64,000 bases of DNA from Natronorubrum halophilum (GCF_003670115.1 NZ_QQTY01000001.1:682001-746000); one strand, 5' to 3'. Positions 25,353-35,496 are shown, numbered from the stretch's first letter. Numbers and translations are program-made. The notes: generated by a model from the letters alone, not told the origin.

Positions 25353-28046
25353 TCACTCCGCGTCCTCGAGTCGCCGCTGTAGCTCCTGGATCTCCGAGAC
25401 CAGTTCGATCGGCGGCGTCGTGTTCACGTCGATCCCTTCGAGGGCCTCGAGTACGGCTTTCGTCTCGGGATCGAGCGACTCGTCCTGGTCGGTCGATTCC
25501 GGCTCCTCGTCGTCGGGATCGGCCGACCCGCGGAACTGACCGCTCGAGACGTCGAACACCGCCTGAACCGGGTCGCTCGAACTCCCGCCTTTGGCCTCGA
25601 TGGCTTTCTCCTCGCGCAAGCGCTCGAGGACGTCCCTCGAGCGGTCGACGACGGGGTCCGGAACCCCCGCGAGGTCGGCGACGTGAACCCCGTAGGAGCG
25701 GTCGGTCGGCCCGTCTCGAACCGTGCGAAGGAAGGTGACGTCGCCATCGCGTCCGTCCGCCGAGCGGGACGACGCCCCGCTGGACGACGACTCCGGGTCG
25801 CCGGCGACCGCGATGTGGACGTTCGCGACGCGGGGGAGCTTCTCGGCGAGACCGGTCAACTCGTGGTAGTGGGTGGCGAACAGGGTCTTGGCCTGCACTT
25901 CGTTGTGCAGATACTCCGTTGCGGCCCAGGCGATCGAGATCCCGTCGTACGTCGCGGTTCCCCGCCCCACCTCGTCCAGAATGACCAGCGACTCGTCGGT
26001 CGCGGTGTGGAGGATGTGCGAAAGTTCGCTCATCTCGACCATGAAGGTCGAACGGCCCTGTGCGAGTTCGTCGAGCGCGCCGACGCGGGTGAAGATGCCG
26101 TCGACCAGCCCGATCTCGGCCTCTTTCGCCGGGACGAAACTGCCGATCTGTGCGAGCAGGACGATACAGGCGACCTGACGCATGTACGTCGATTTTCCGG
26201 ACATGTTCGGACCGGTGACGACCAGAAACTCGCGGTCCTCCTCCAGCCGCACGTCGTTCGGCACGAACTCCGTCGTCTGCTCGACGACCGGGTGGCGTCC
26301 CTGCTCGAGGACGAGGCCGTCGCCTCGATGCAACGCCGGCTGGACCCACCGGTTCTCCGCGGCGTGCGTCGCCAGACTCGAGAGCGCGTCGACGGTCGCC
26401 AGCGTCCGGCCGACGTCCTGAAGCAGTTCGGCGCGGGCGGCGACGGTCTCCCGAAGCTCCTCGAAGAGTTCGTACTCGAGTTCGCCGCGTCGCTCCTCGA
26501 GACGGAGGATCTCGCGCTCTTTCCCCTCGAGTTCGTCGGTCGTGAACCGCTTCGAGTTCTTGAGGGTCTTGATCTCCTCGTAGTGATCGGGGACGCCGTC
26601 CGCAGCCGATTTGCCGACCTGGACGTAGTAGCCGTCGGTCTTGTTCCGGTCGACCGTGACGTGTGAGAGGCCGTACTGCTGTTTCTCCCGGTCCGCGAGC
26701 GTCTCGAGCCACCGCTTGACCTCGTCGTGGCGCTCGATCACCTCGTCCAACTCGTCGTCGTACCCCCGCTGGAGGAGTTCGCCCTGTCGCACCGTCGACG
26801 GCGGATCGGCGGCGATGGCGTCCTCGAGGGACTCCCGCAGCGCTCGGGCGGCGTCCCGGTCCGGTCGGTCGACGATCGACGACAGGGGGGAGTCGGTCAG
26901 GTCCGGGTTCGACGCGACGACGTCGGCCAGCGCGGGGAGAATCGCCAGCGTCTCCTGGACGGATTGGAGGTCTCGAGCGTCGGCGCTGCCGTGGGTCGCC
27001 TTCGACGCCAGTCGCGCCAGATCGTAGGCGTCGTCGAGGGTGTCCTGTATCCGGTCGCGCGCCAGCGCCGCCGCCGAGAGTGCGGCGACGCTCTCCTGAC
27101 GCCGCTCGAGCACCTCGAGCGATCGTCGCGGGCGCTGGAGCCACTCCTTCAACAGGCGGCCGCCGGCGCTCGTCTCGGTGTGGTCGATCGTCTCGAACAG
27201 CGAGCCGTCGGCGTCGCCCTGCATCGTCTCGGTGAGTTCGAGGTTTCGCTGCGTGGTCGCGTCGAGGGTGACGTGATCGTCGCCGTGGTGGGCCTGAATG
27301 CGAGTCATCGAGGCGAGCACGCCGGTGCCGGTCTCCTCGACGTAGGCGAGGATCGCGCCGGCGGCCGAGATGGCGGGCTCGCCGACCGACAGCCGCCCGA
27401 CGGTCTCCTCGCCGAACTGCTCGCGGACCGTGTGTGCGGCTCGTTTCGGCGCGAACGCCTCCGTCTCGTGAATCGTGAGCGCCGCGTCGCTCCGTTTGCG
27501 GATCAGGTTCAACAGGTCGTCGTCGCTTCGCGCCGCCGGACCGGGCAACACCTCGACGGGATCGAACCGGTACAGTTCCGTCAGCGCGTCGTCCGCATCA
27601 TCGGCTTCCGCGACGAGGAACCGACCGGTCGTCACGTCGGCGAACGCGAGGCCGTACGCGTCGCTCTCGCCACCGTCTACCACCGCCGCGAGATACTGCG
27701 CGTCCGCGTCGGTCGTCTCGAGCAGCGTGCCGGGCGTCACGACGCGCACGATCTCGCGAGCGTGACCCGAGTCGGTTTCGTACTGGTCGGCGACGGCGAC
27801 GCGGTAGCCGCGCTCGACCAGCGCCTTGAGATAGGGTGTGAGTTCGGTGAGCGGGACGCCGGCCATGGGGTACGACGAGCCGTGGGAGGACTTCTGGGAA
27901 ACCTTGAGATCGAGTTCGTCGCTGACCAACTCGGCGTCCTCGCCGAAAAACTCGTAGAAGTCGCCACACTGCATCGCCAGCACGTCGGCGTCGGTGCCCT
28001 CCTTGAGCGAGAAGAACTCCCCGACGATACCCGTCGCCTCTGTCAT
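25353..28046 (-). CDS. mutS: DNA mismatch repair protein MutS
   Basis: An 897-residue MutS1-type protein. The mismatch-reading Phe-x-Glu is in MQCGDFYEFFGEDAEL near residue 30. Connector, lever and clamp domains follow. The ATPase has Walker A GPNMSGKSTYM near residue 620 and Walker B LVILDEVGRGTATYDG, then FATHYHELTGL. An acidic, low-complexity insert (ESSSSGASSRSADGRDG) sits between the ATPase strands. It works with the MutL encoded about 2.4 kb downstream on the same strand. Confidence 0.96.
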   Translation of the reverse strand: MTEATGIVGEFFSLKEGTDADVLAMQCGDFYEFFGEDAELVSDELDLKVSQKSSHGSSYPMAGVPLTELTPYLKALVERGYRVAVADQYETDSGHAREIVRVVTPGTLLETTDADAQYLAAVVDGGESDAYGLAFADVTTGRFLVAEADDADDALTELYRFDPVEVLPGPAARSDDDLLNLIRKRSDAALTIHETEAFAPKRAAHTVREQFGEETVGRLSVGEPAISAAGAILAYVEETGTGVLASMTRIQAHHGDDHVTLDATTQRNLELTETMQGDADGSLFETIDHTETSAGGRLLKEWLQRPRRSLEVLERRQESVAALSAAALARDRIQDTLDDAYDLARLASKATHGSADARDLQSVQETLAILPALADVVASNPDLTDSPLSSIVDRPDRDAARALRESLEDAIAADPPSTVRQGELLQRGYDDELDEVIERHDEVKRWLETLADREKQQYGLSHVTVDRNKTDGYYVQVGKSAADGVPDHYEEIKTLKNSKRFTTDELEGKEREILRLEERRGELEYELFEELRETVAARAELLQDVGRTLATVDALSSLATHAAENRWVQPALHRGDGLVLEQGRHPVVEQTTEFVPNDVRLEEDREFLVVTGPNMSGKSTYMRQVACIVLLAQIGSFVPAKEAEIGLVDGIFTRVGALDELAQGRSTFMVEMSELSHILHTATDESLVILDEVGRGTATYDGISIAWAATEYLHNEVQAKTLFATHYHELTGLAEKLPRVANVHIAVAGDPESSSSGASSRSADGRDGDVTFLRTVRDGPTDRSYGVHVADLAGVPDPVVDRSRDVLERLREEKAIEAKGGSSSDPVQAVFDVSSGQFRGSADPDDEEPESTDQDESLDPETKAVLEALEGIDVNTTPPIELVSEIQELQRRLEDAE

Positions 28047-28222
28047 ACCCGGTGACTATCCTTCCACCGCAAAAACCCTGCGGGATCCGCAGTGGAAGTG
28101 ATCGGGGTCGCGTTCGAGTGCCGGCGGCACCCCACCGACGGGATCGGCAACCCGCTGATAGGAGCGGCGACTGACTGGCGGGGCTATAATACGCTCACCG
28201 TGGTAGGGGGATGGCGTCCCCA

Positions 28223-28972
28223 GCCATGGTTTCGCCCCGCGATCATCGCGTATTGATTCCGATCGACGTACTCGAGGGAGAGTCCGTTCCGTCGACGGTC
28301 GTCGACGCCTTCGCATCGATCCCGGTCGTTCTGCTCGGCTACCGCGAGATACCCGACCAGACCGCCCCGGAGCAGGCGCGCGATCAGTACGGCGACCGCG
28401 TGCGAGCCGAACTCGAGGAGCTTCGAACGGTGTTCGAAGAGGACGGCTGTGACGTGACGACGCGACTCGCCTTCACCCACAATCGGCTGCAGACGTTCGA
28501 ACGCGTCGCCGTAGACGAATCGTGTGACGCCGTCCTGTTGCTCAATCCGGCACCCGTCCTCGAGACCGTCCTCGTCGCGCTCCGGAGCGAAGTCAACGTG
28601 GACTACATCGCCCAGCTACTCCGGACGGTTCTCGACGGAACGGACCTTGAGGTGATGCTCTTCCACGTCGCCGCGGACGAATCTCGTCGGGAGGCGGGCG
28701 CGGAACTGCTCGAGACGGCACGCACCGCGCTGGTCAACGAAGGGGTCGCCGGCGATCGGATCGATAGCAGAGTCGTCGTCGACGGCTCGCCCACGGACGC
28801 CATTCTCGAGGCCGCGATCGACCACGACATGCTGGTCGTCGGCGAGAGTCGCCCGTCGGTCCGTCGCTACGTGTTCCGGGATCGCGCCGAGCGGCTGGCC
28901 AAACGGACGGTCGATCCGGTCCTCGTGATTCGTGGCGAATATCTCGAGGCGGCGACCGACGAATCCTCGTAG
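28223..28972 (+). CDS. UspA-like two-domain protein, paralogue of the converging gene
   Basis: About 249-253 residues; the frame is open from 28211, and M5 (28223) is used here because it lies nearest the conserved VLIPIDVLEGES. The N-terminal part is a degenerate Usp-like domain (ASIPVVLLGYREIPDQTAPEQARDQY), and the C-terminal half a Usp domain with VVVDGSPTDAILEAAIDHDMLVVGESRPS. It shares clear blocks with the minus-strand gene that ends 80 bases away: VLEGES, LGY, DQ/EQT-PDQAR-QY. Such double-domain Usp proteins are commonly linked to transporters in haloarchaea; a regulatory role is inferred. Confidence 0.78.
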   Translation, partial: AMVSPRDHRVLIPIDVLEGESVPSTVVDAFASIPVVLLGYREIPDQTAPEQARDQYGDRVRAELEELRTVFEEDGCDVTTRLAFTHNRLQTFERVAVDESCDAVLLLNPAPVLETVLVALRSEVNVDYIAQLLRTVLDGTDLEVMLFHVAADESRREAGAELLETARTALVNEGVAGDRIDSRVVVDGSPTDAILEAAIDHDMLVVGESRPSVRRYVFRDRAERLAKRTVDPVLVIRGEYLEAATDESS

Positions 28973-29053
28973 CTTCGTTCACGACCGAACCGGATGTCCC
29001 CTCTCGATACGGACGTTCGGTTCCGGGTCGGTCGCAGCTACGAGTCAGCCCGG

Positions 29054-29764
29054 TCACGAATCGTCCGCGGTGGACGTCTCGTCAATGTTTCGAACGACGA
29101 GCACCGGTGCGACCGACTCGACGGCGAGCCGTTCGGTTTCCTCGCCGAAGAGGAACGACCGAAGCGAGGGAGCCCGCTCGCCCACGACGATCGCATCGTG
29201 GGTGGCCGCAGCCTCGAGGAGCGCCTCGAACGGCGGCGCGTCGACGACGAGTTCGGTTGTCACGTCGATCCCGCGCGCCGAGAGCCCGCTGGCGGCCGCC
29301 TCGAGCAACGCCCGGCCGCCAACCTCGTCGTCGGTCGCAAGAAAGAGCGTGACGCCGATACCGTGGTTGCCGATCAGTTCGCCGACGAACGAGCGGATTC
29401 GATCGACGGCAACGTCGCCCGTCAGCGCCACGAGGAGACGATCGACCTGCCCGCTCGCACCCGGAATCGCGTAGGCGTCCGCCGCCGTTTCGTCGGCGAT
29501 TCGGTCGATCGTCTGCTCTCGGTCGTGAGTGAAGACGAGTCGGTGATCGGCGCGGCCGCCGCCGACCCGAAGCGTCGCGACGAGGTCCTCGAGGGCGTCG
29601 GTCGCTCGCTCCTCGTACTGCACTCGCGCCTGATCGGGCGGCGTCTGTTCGGGCAGAACGTGGTAGCCGAGTACGGTCACGTCGACCGGACCCAACAGCG
29701 TCGTCAATCCGGGGGAGATCGATTCGCCCTCGAGGATCGCCAGCGGAACGAGTATTCGAGTCAT
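29054..29764 (-). CDS. UspA-like two-domain protein linked to APC transporter
   Basis: A 236-residue protein that starts MTRILVPLAILEGESISPG and continues VTVLGYHVLPEQTPPDQARVQYEERA. A second half contains the Usp-like ELVVDAPPFEALLEAAATHDAIVVGERAPSLRSFLFGEE. Its ATG overlaps the transporter stop as TGATG at 29762-29766, so the two are translationally coupled. That fits a nucleotide-sensing regulatory partner of the transporter (inference). It is a paralogue of the plus-strand gene with which it converges. Confidence 0.82.
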   Translation of the reverse strand: MTRILVPLAILEGESISPGLTTLLGPVDVTVLGYHVLPEQTPPDQARVQYEERATDALEDLVATLRVGGGRADHRLVFTHDREQTIDRIADETAADAYAIPGASGQVDRLLVALTGDVAVDRIRSFVGELIGNHGIGVTLFLATDDEVGGRALLEAAASGLSARGIDVTTELVVDAPPFEALLEAAATHDAIVVGERAPSLRSFLFGEETERLAVESVAPVLVVRNIDETSTADDS

Positions 29765-31185
29765 CAGCGTGCCCCCTTGAGACTCACGTCCCGGGCGTAA
29801 TAGGCGTACCACCCGGCGGTCGTGATCATGATCGCGATGCCGACGACCTGTGAGGCGGGCTGCATGAACCCGATCAGGGCGAAACTACAGACCGCACCGA
29901 GCGCCGGCACGACGGGGTACCCGGGCACCCGGAACTCCGGATCGTACCACTCCGGTTCGTTGCGACGCAGTGTGAGCAACGCGACGCAGATCAGGCCGTA
30001 CATGATCAGATGCAAGAACGAGGCGACTTCGGCCAGCAACTCGACGCGTCCCGTCGCGGTCAACACGAGAATCGGTCCGCCGGCCAACCCGAGCGCGACG
30101 TGTGGCGTGCCATACCGGAGGTTGATCCGGCTCGCCCGCCGGGGCAACAGGGCGTCCCTCGAGACGGCGTAAATGGCCCGCGACGTGCTAAGCACCGACG
30201 CGTTGGCGCTGGACATCGTCGCGAGGAGTCCGCCGAAGACGATCGCGAACGCACCGACGGCACCGAGGTAGTGGCGACCGACTTCGACCATCGCCGTCTC
30301 GCCGAAGTCCGCGAGCGCCTCGCTCCCGAACGCGCTCGTCGCGACGAAGATCGTCACCACGTAGAGGACCCCGACGATGAGCACCGAACCGACCATCGCC
30401 AGCGGCAGGTTTCGCTCGGGATCTTTCATCTCTCCGGCGACGGTCGCCACCTGCGCGAAGCCGAGGTACGAGGTGAATACGAGCGCCGCCGTCGTCAACA
30501 CCGGCATCCCACCGAAGGGGGCGAACTGCTCGGAGGCCCCCGGTTCGCCCACGAGCCCGACCGAATCGAGGCCGCCGTAGGCGAGGAACGCGACGAGGAT
30601 CGAGAGCAACAACGCGACGATCCCGTTCTGGAGCTTCGCCGCGTTCTCCGTCCCCGTCACGTTGAGTACGGTAAAGCCCGCACCGAACAGCAACGCGATC
30701 GGGATGACGAATCCTGCGCCGATCGTGACGCCGAGCTCAGTGAGCGTGTCAACGGCGTAGTAGCCGAAGCCGACGAGGTAAAACGCCGTCGCGAACACCA
30801 GGCCGAACCACAACGACAGGCCGACGACGGTCCCGGCCAGCGTGCCCAGCCCGCGCGAGATGAAGTAGTAGCCACCGCCGCTCTTTGGCATCGCCGTCGC
30901 GAGTTCGGAGGTCGGCAGCGCCACGAGCAGGGCGACGGCGGCCCCGATGGCGAACGATCCCGCTGCGGCAGGTCCCGCCCGTCCGGCCGCCAGCCCCGGG
31001 AAGACGAAAATACCGGCACCGATCATCGTCCCGATTCCGATCGCGAGGCCGCCGGAGAGTCCAAGCGTGCGCTCGAGTTCGGCGTCGTCGGTGATCGTCG
31101 CCTCGTCGGTTTCGACCGTGGGTTCGGCCTGGGGCGACTCGCCCTCGATGTTGGTCCCTTCGGCCGGTGGCGGTTCGCCACCCAT
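29764..31185 (-). CDS. APC-family amino-acid/polyamine transporter
   Basis: A 473-residue permease with about twelve helices. The N-terminus is an acidic cytosolic tail of about 50 residues. The first helix has the APC signature SGGLAIGIGTMIGAGIFVFPGLAAGRAG; the SSANASVLSTSRAIYAVSRDALLPRRASRI segment matches the conserved loop of helices 8-9. Substrate probably an amino acid, with cotransport of protons or sodium (family knowledge). MGGEPPPAEG is chosen as start; 19 further codons upstream are open. It is translated together with the downstream Usp-like gene. Confidence 0.9.
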   Translation of the reverse strand: MGGEPPPAEGTNIEGESPQAEPTVETDEATITDDAELERTLGLSGGLAIGIGTMIGAGIFVFPGLAAGRAGPAAAGSFAIGAAVALLVALPTSELATAMPKSGGGYYFISRGLGTLAGTVVGLSLWFGLVFATAFYLVGFGYYAVDTLTELGVTIGAGFVIPIALLFGAGFTVLNVTGTENAAKLQNGIVALLLSILVAFLAYGGLDSVGLVGEPGASEQFAPFGGMPVLTTAALVFTSYLGFAQVATVAGEMKDPERNLPLAMVGSVLIVGVLYVVTIFVATSAFGSEALADFGETAMVEVGRHYLGAVGAFAIVFGGLLATMSSANASVLSTSRAIYAVSRDALLPRRASRINLRYGTPHVALGLAGGPILVLTATGRVELLAEVASFLHLIMYGLICVALLTLRRNEPEWYDPEFRVPGYPVVPALGAVCSFALIGFMQPASQVVGIAIMITTAGWYAYYARDVSLKGAR

Positions 31186-31263
31186 AGTGCTCGTGACGGT
31201 TTCCGGACAGATATCACTACTGTCACGCTTTCCGAGTATCACCGACTCGTGACGGTCGCCGGA

Positions 31264-31593
31264 TCAGAACAGCAGGCCGCCGAGCGGGACGTCTTCGTCC
31301 GGTTCCACGAGAACCGGATACTCCTCCTCTCCGGGGACGCAGACGGTCAGCGCCTCGGATTTGAAGCCGGCAATCCGGACCGAGCCCAGAGTGGTCGCAC
31401 ATAGCACCTGCCGTCCCTCGAGTTCCGCCGGATCGTAGTGGTGATCTAACTGTGCCGCGGACTGGATTTCGCCGTGTTCCTCGCCGAGGTCGATCCACAG
31501 CTTGGTCATCTTCGGCTTGTTCGCCTCGGGGAACGCTTCCGCCTCCAACACTTCGCCGACGCGAATCTCGACATCGAACGGATTCTCGACCAT
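31264..31593 (-). CDS. tRNA-binding OB-fold protein (CsaA/MetRS beta-like)
   Basis: A 109-residue protein formed by one EMAP/tRNA-binding OB domain: FDVEIRVGEVLEAEAFPEANKPKMTKLWIDLG, then IQSAAQLDHHYDPAELEGRQVLCATTLGSVRIAGFKSEALTV. This matches stand-alone proteins like CsaA and the C-terminal domain of methionyl-tRNA synthetase. Role is probably tRNA or chaperone-linked; no synthetase gene is adjacent. Confidence 0.88.
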   Translation of the reverse strand: MVENPFDVEIRVGEVLEAEAFPEANKPKMTKLWIDLGEEHGEIQSAAQLDHHYDPAELEGRQVLCATTLGSVRIAGFKSEALTVCVPGEEEYPVLVEPDEDVPLGGLLF

Positions 31594-31851
31594 GTGGCTC
31601 GTATCGCCGGCCTCGAGAAAGAGCGTTCGGGTTCCGGTGCCGTACCGATATCGGCACAGTCGGTGTCACATCCGTTTGATCTTCGACAAAGAGGCGTTTC
31701 GACAGCGCGTTCGTCGGTGAGAGCTCACGACCGAGCCGCGTTGTGCGAACGAAAGAGAACCAGCGTCCAACATCGATACCGACGGATGCTCGTCTTTCGT
31801 TCACCGGAGTAGGAACTGATTTACTGATAGAATGCTTACCCGAAACTATCG

Positions 31852-33090
31852 ATGGTCGAAGCTGCCGGTATCGATCTTCTCAACCTTCTGCTGGTGATCA
31901 CGCTCGCATGGATATTCGGGACGCTGGTGGAGCGTATCGGCTATCCCGCACTCATGGGGGAAATCCTCGCGGGGATCCTCTTCGGCCCGGCGTTGTTGGG
32001 CCTCTTACACCCGAGTGAAACGCTCGATATCTTCGCGGAGTTCGGGGTTTTTCTGCTGATGATCTACGTCGGGATGGAGGTGGATATTCACGACCTGTTC
32101 GAACTGGGACCTCAGTCGCTGATGGTCGCGTTCGGCGGCTTCGCCGTCCCGTTTGCGCTCGGATACCTTGTCGGCGGCGTCATCGGCGTGACGGTCGAAC
32201 AGGCGTTGTTCATCGGGATCGCAATGGCGGCTACCTCGCTGGCGACGAAATCCCGAATCCTCGTCGATCTCGACGTCCTCGATACGCGGGTCGCCGGCGT
32301 CCTCCTCGGCGGAGCACTGCTGTCCGACGTGGGCGTGATGGTCGTGTTCACCGGAGTCATGGGCTTCGTCGAAACCGGCGACCTGACGCTCCTGGGTATC
32401 GGATTGGTCGCGGGGGAGGCGCTGTTGTACTTCGTAGCGGCGCTCGTATTCGGCGATCGATTCCTGCCGTACATCTGGACTCAACTGGAAGACTGGATGG
32501 AGCGCCACGAGTACGTGGACAAGACGTCGGCGTTTACGGTCGCACTCGTCGTCGCGCTCGTGTTCGCGTTCTTCGCAGCGGTCGTCGATCTCCACATGAT
32601 CATCGGCGGCTTCATCGCCGGCCTGTTTCTCCGCCAGGCCCAACTCGATCCAGACATCTACAATCACATGTACGACGTGATGTACGACCTGGCGATGGGC
32701 CTGTTCGCGCCGATCTTTTTCGTCACCGTCGCGTTCGAACTCACGCTCAACGTGTTCACGGAAAGCCTGGGACTTCTCGTGTTGATCGTGGTGACCGCGT
32801 TCGTGAGCAAGATCCTCGGAAGCTGGCTGTTCACCGTTCCGACGAAGCTCTCCTCGCGGGAAGGCCTCGTCATCGGGTTCGGGATGAACGGACGCGGAAC
32901 CGTCGAAATCGTGATCGTCTCCATCGCCCTCTCGGCTGGCGTTATCGGCCAGGAGTTGTTCTCGATTCTCGTCTTCACGGCGATTTTCACCACCGCACTC
33001 GTCCCGCCGACCGTCAAGTGGGGCATCGACTGGCTCAGGCAGTCGGGCGACCTCGTCTTGATGAGGGACGCGGAATTCGAGGGCGATTGA
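31852..33090 (+). CDS. CPA2-family cation:proton antiporter
   Basis: A 412-residue membrane protein with about twelve helices, matching Na+/H+ exchanger domain proteins of the KefB type. It has GEILAGILFGPALLGLLHPSE, a GMEVDIHDLFELGPQSL loop, TSLATKSRILVDLDVLDTRVA near the conserved ion-site region, and GFGMNGRGTVEIVIV near the end. It lacks a TrkA-N/RCK regulatory domain. Sodium or potassium exchange for protons is expected in a halophile; ion choice cannot be read from sequence. Confidence 0.92.
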   Translation: MVEAAGIDLLNLLLVITLAWIFGTLVERIGYPALMGEILAGILFGPALLGLLHPSETLDIFAEFGVFLLMIYVGMEVDIHDLFELGPQSLMVAFGGFAVPFALGYLVGGVIGVTVEQALFIGIAMAATSLATKSRILVDLDVLDTRVAGVLLGGALLSDVGVMVVFTGVMGFVETGDLTLLGIGLVAGEALLYFVAALVFGDRFLPYIWTQLEDWMERHEYVDKTSAFTVALVVALVFAFFAAVVDLHMIIGGFIAGLFLRQAQLDPDIYNHMYDVMYDLAMGLFAPIFFVTVAFELTLNVFTESLGLLVLIVVTAFVSKILGSWLFTVPTKLSSREGLVIGFGMNGRGTVEIVIVSIALSAGVIGQELFSILVFTAIFTTALVPPTVKWGIDWLRQSGDLVLMRDAEFEGD

Positions 33091-33136
33091 GCAATTCCGA
33101 CCGCCGCCCGATCGACTCGACCTCGTCGTATTTCGA

Positions 33137-34108
33137 TTACGCCAGTTCCTCGGCTATCAACGAGAGGCTCTCGTCCCCACCGTCGGTCGCGTTCGGGAGT
33201 ACGAGCATGATCTCTTCGATGCCGACCTCGCCGTAGTCGGCCAGTCGATCTCGCACCTCGGCCGGCGTCCCCGTCGGTGCCGTCTCGAGGTACCCCGCGA
33301 GGAAGAACTCGCGGGGCTCGCTCGGCTCGTCGGGCAGCATCTCGTCGGCGAACCGCTCGCGTTTCGCCTCGGCCTCGTCGGTCGTCTCGCCGACGAAGAC
33401 GAACAGTTCGGCGGATTTCCGGATCTCGTCGTATCTGGCCTCGCTCTCGCAGTGGTCTCGCAGGACCGCGAGCTTCTCTGCGAACCCCTCAGGCTCGAGA
33501 GTCCCGTAGTTCCAGCCGTCGGCCAGTTCGGCGGCGTACCGGAGGGTGAACGCCTCGCCACCGCCGCCGATCCAGATCGGCGGGTGGGGGTCCTGGATCG
33601 GTTGGGGTTCGCAGAACGCGTTCTCGAGGTCGATCTCGAGGTGTTCGCCCGCGTGGCTGTACGTCTCGTTGGTCCAGAGCCCCTGCAGGATTCCGACGGT
33701 CTCGGCGAGCCGGCGGAGCCGCTCTGCGGGCGGCTCCCGGAACTCGTAGCCGAAGCGCTCGTACTCCTCGGCGTACCAGCCCGCGCCGAGGCCGAGTTCG
33801 AGGCGGCCGTCGCTGAGCCGGTCGACCGTCGCCGCCATCTTCGCCAGTAGCGCGGGGTGGCGGTAGGATTGGCTCGTCACGAGCGTCCCGAGTCGGATCT
33901 CGTCCGTCGCCTCGGCGAGCGCACCGAGGGTCGTCCAGGGTTCGTGGGCTCCGCGGCGCGGGTCGCCGATCCACGACTGGAAGTGATCCTCGAGCCAGAC
34001 CGCGTCGTAACCCAGCGATTCGGCCTCGAGTGCCGTCTCGCGAACGGTTCCGATGGCGGTACCGTACTGCGGGAGGACGATACCGACCTCGAGATCGGCT
34101 GCGCTCAC
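33137..34108 (-). CDS. LLM-class F420-dependent oxidoreductase
   Basis: A 323-residue luciferase-like TIM barrel. The N-terminus is EVGIVLPQYGTAIGTVRETALEAESLGYDAVWLEDHF, then EIRLGTLVTSQSYRHPALLAKMAATVDRLSDGRLELGLGAGW, the LLM core signature. Archaeal members mostly use coenzyme F420; the substrate is unknown. It begins with GTG whose GTGA overlaps the stop of the thiD-thiN gene, so the two are translated together. A role beside thiamine synthesis is possible but unproven. Confidence 0.9.
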   Translation of the reverse strand: MSAADLEVGIVLPQYGTAIGTVRETALEAESLGYDAVWLEDHFQSWIGDPRRGAHEPWTTLGALAEATDEIRLGTLVTSQSYRHPALLAKMAATVDRLSDGRLELGLGAGWYAEEYERFGYEFREPPAERLRRLAETVGILQGLWTNETYSHAGEHLEIDLENAFCEPQPIQDPHPPIWIGGGGEAFTLRYAAELADGWNYGTLEPEGFAEKLAVLRDHCESEARYDEIRKSAELFVFVGETTDEAEAKRERFADEMLPDEPSEPREFFLAGYLETAPTGTPAEVRDRLADYGEVGIEEIMLVLPNATDGGDESLSLIAEELA

Positions 34109-35496
34109 GGACGTCCCTCGCCCTCGAGTGCCGCGTCGGTTCCGAGCTCATCCTCGAGCGCCAGCACGCGATCCGCGAGCGTCTCCGGATCGCTCGCGAC
34201 GAGTTTCGTCATCGCCTCCTTCCCGACGTCGCCGCGGTCGATCACGGCTTCCGGCGGCTCCTCGCGGTCCCCGAAGGCCTGCCGGGCCCCCCAGCCCATC
34301 GTACTTCCCTCCGTCTCCTTGACGGCCGCGGGTTCCTCGGCCCGGTCGTACTCCGCGAGCGACCACTCGAGCGACTCGAGCGCGTCCTCGACGTCCGGTC
34401 CGAACCGGCAGTTGACGGCAAAGCGCAGGTCCGGGTGGAACTCGCGGGCCGACAGCAGGAATCGAGCCATGTGACTCGAGGCACCGAATCGGACGCCGCG
34501 GTTCGGCTGGACGCCGGAGAGGGTACGGGTGATTCGGCCCTCGACGGCCGCCGTCTCCCCGACGGACTCGGCATGAGGCGTCGCGCCGACGACGTTCATC
34601 CCGACCTCGGGAACGAGTACGGAGACGTCGCGCTCGACGAATCGGTCGACGATAGCCTGGACGTCCTCGGCGGCGAGATTTCGACCGGCCTCGTTTCGCA
34701 GGTCGACGGCGTGGTTGACCGCGCCGTGGCCCCGACCCACGTCGTAGTGGTATCGCACCGCCCGCGCGAGGAAGTCCGTCGCGCCTTCGACCGCCGTCTC
34801 GAGCGAGTCGCCCGTCGCGAGTCGAGCCGTAATCGCCGCGGCCAGCGTACAGCCGGAGCCGTGGGTCGCCTCGGTGTCGATCCGCGGGTGTTCGAACGTC
34901 CGAACTCCGTCCTCGGTGACGAGCACGTCCCTAACGTGGTCGCCCGGAATATGTCCGCCCTTCACCAACACCGCGTCGACGCCCGTCTCGAGGATCGCCG
35001 CGCCGGCTTCGCGGGCGCTCTCCTCGTCGACGACCGCGATATCGGTCAGCACCTCGGCCTCGTCGGCGTTGGGCGTCGCCAGCGTCGCCTCGCCGAGCAG
35101 GTCCTCGTAGGCGCGTTCGGCTTCCGGCTCGAGCAGGCGGTCGCCGGAGGTCGCGACCATCACGGGGTCGACGACCAGCGGAAAGTCGAACGCGCCGGCG
35201 CGGTCGGCGACGAACTGAACGATTTCCGTCGTCGCGAGCATTCCCGTCTTCGCGGCCCCGACGTCGAAATCGCTCGTGACCGCCTCGAGTTGGGCCCGGA
35301 TCTCCTCGAGCGGCAGGACGAACGAGGACTCGACGCCGCGGGTGTGTTGGGCGGTGACGGCGGTGATCGCGGACGTCCCGAAGACGCCGTGGGCGGTCAT
35401 CGTCGCGAGGTCGGCCTGGATCCCGGCCCCGCCGCCGGAGTCACTGCCGGCGATCGTCAGTCCGACCGGGCGGCTGTCGGGTGCTGGCGTTCTCAT
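34105..35496 (-). CDS. thiDN: HMP/HMP-P kinase fused to thiamine-phosphate synthase (ThiD-ThiN)
   Basis: A 463-residue bifunctional enzyme. Residues 1-260 form Thi[39 protein letters not shown], the [19 protein letters not shown] segment, and [15 protein letters not shown] with the catalytic cysteine. Residues about 290-460 form Thi[48 protein letters not shown]. It phosphorylates hydroxymethylpyrimidine twice and joins it to the thiazole phosphate. This fusion replaces bacterial ThiE in archaea. A TATA-like box lies 23-25 bases before ATG, so the mRNA is probably leaderless. An LLM oxidoreductase gene overlaps its end. Confidence 0.94.
   Translation of the reverse strand: MRTPAPDSRPVGLTIAGSDSGGGAGIQADLATMTAHGVFGTSAITAVTAQHTRGVESSFVLPLEEIRAQLEAVTSDFDVGAAKTGMLATTEIVQFVADRAGAFDFPLVVDPVMVATSGDRLLEPEAERAYEDLLGEATLATPNADEAEVLTDIAVVDEESAREAGAAILETGVDAVLVKGGHIPGDHVRDVLVTEDGVRTFEHPRIDTEATHGSGCTLAAAITARLATGDSLETAVEGATDFLARAVRYHYDVGRGHGAVNHAVDLRNEAGRNLAAEDVQAIVDRFVERDVSVLVPEVGMNVVGATPHAESVGETAAVEGRITRTLSGVQPNRGVRFGASSHMARFLLSAREFHPDLRFAVNCRFGPDVEDALESLEWSLAEYDRAEEPAAVKETEGSTMGWGARQAFGDREEPPEAVIDRGDVGKEAMTKLVASDPETLADRVLALEDELGTDAALEGEGRP

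Noticed and set aside
24415-27144. A 909-codon open frame on the minus strand
   Set aside because: Its product is extremely arginine-rich, unlike acidic halophile proteins, and it overlaps mutS and the SDR gene in another frame. It reflects GC-rich third positions.
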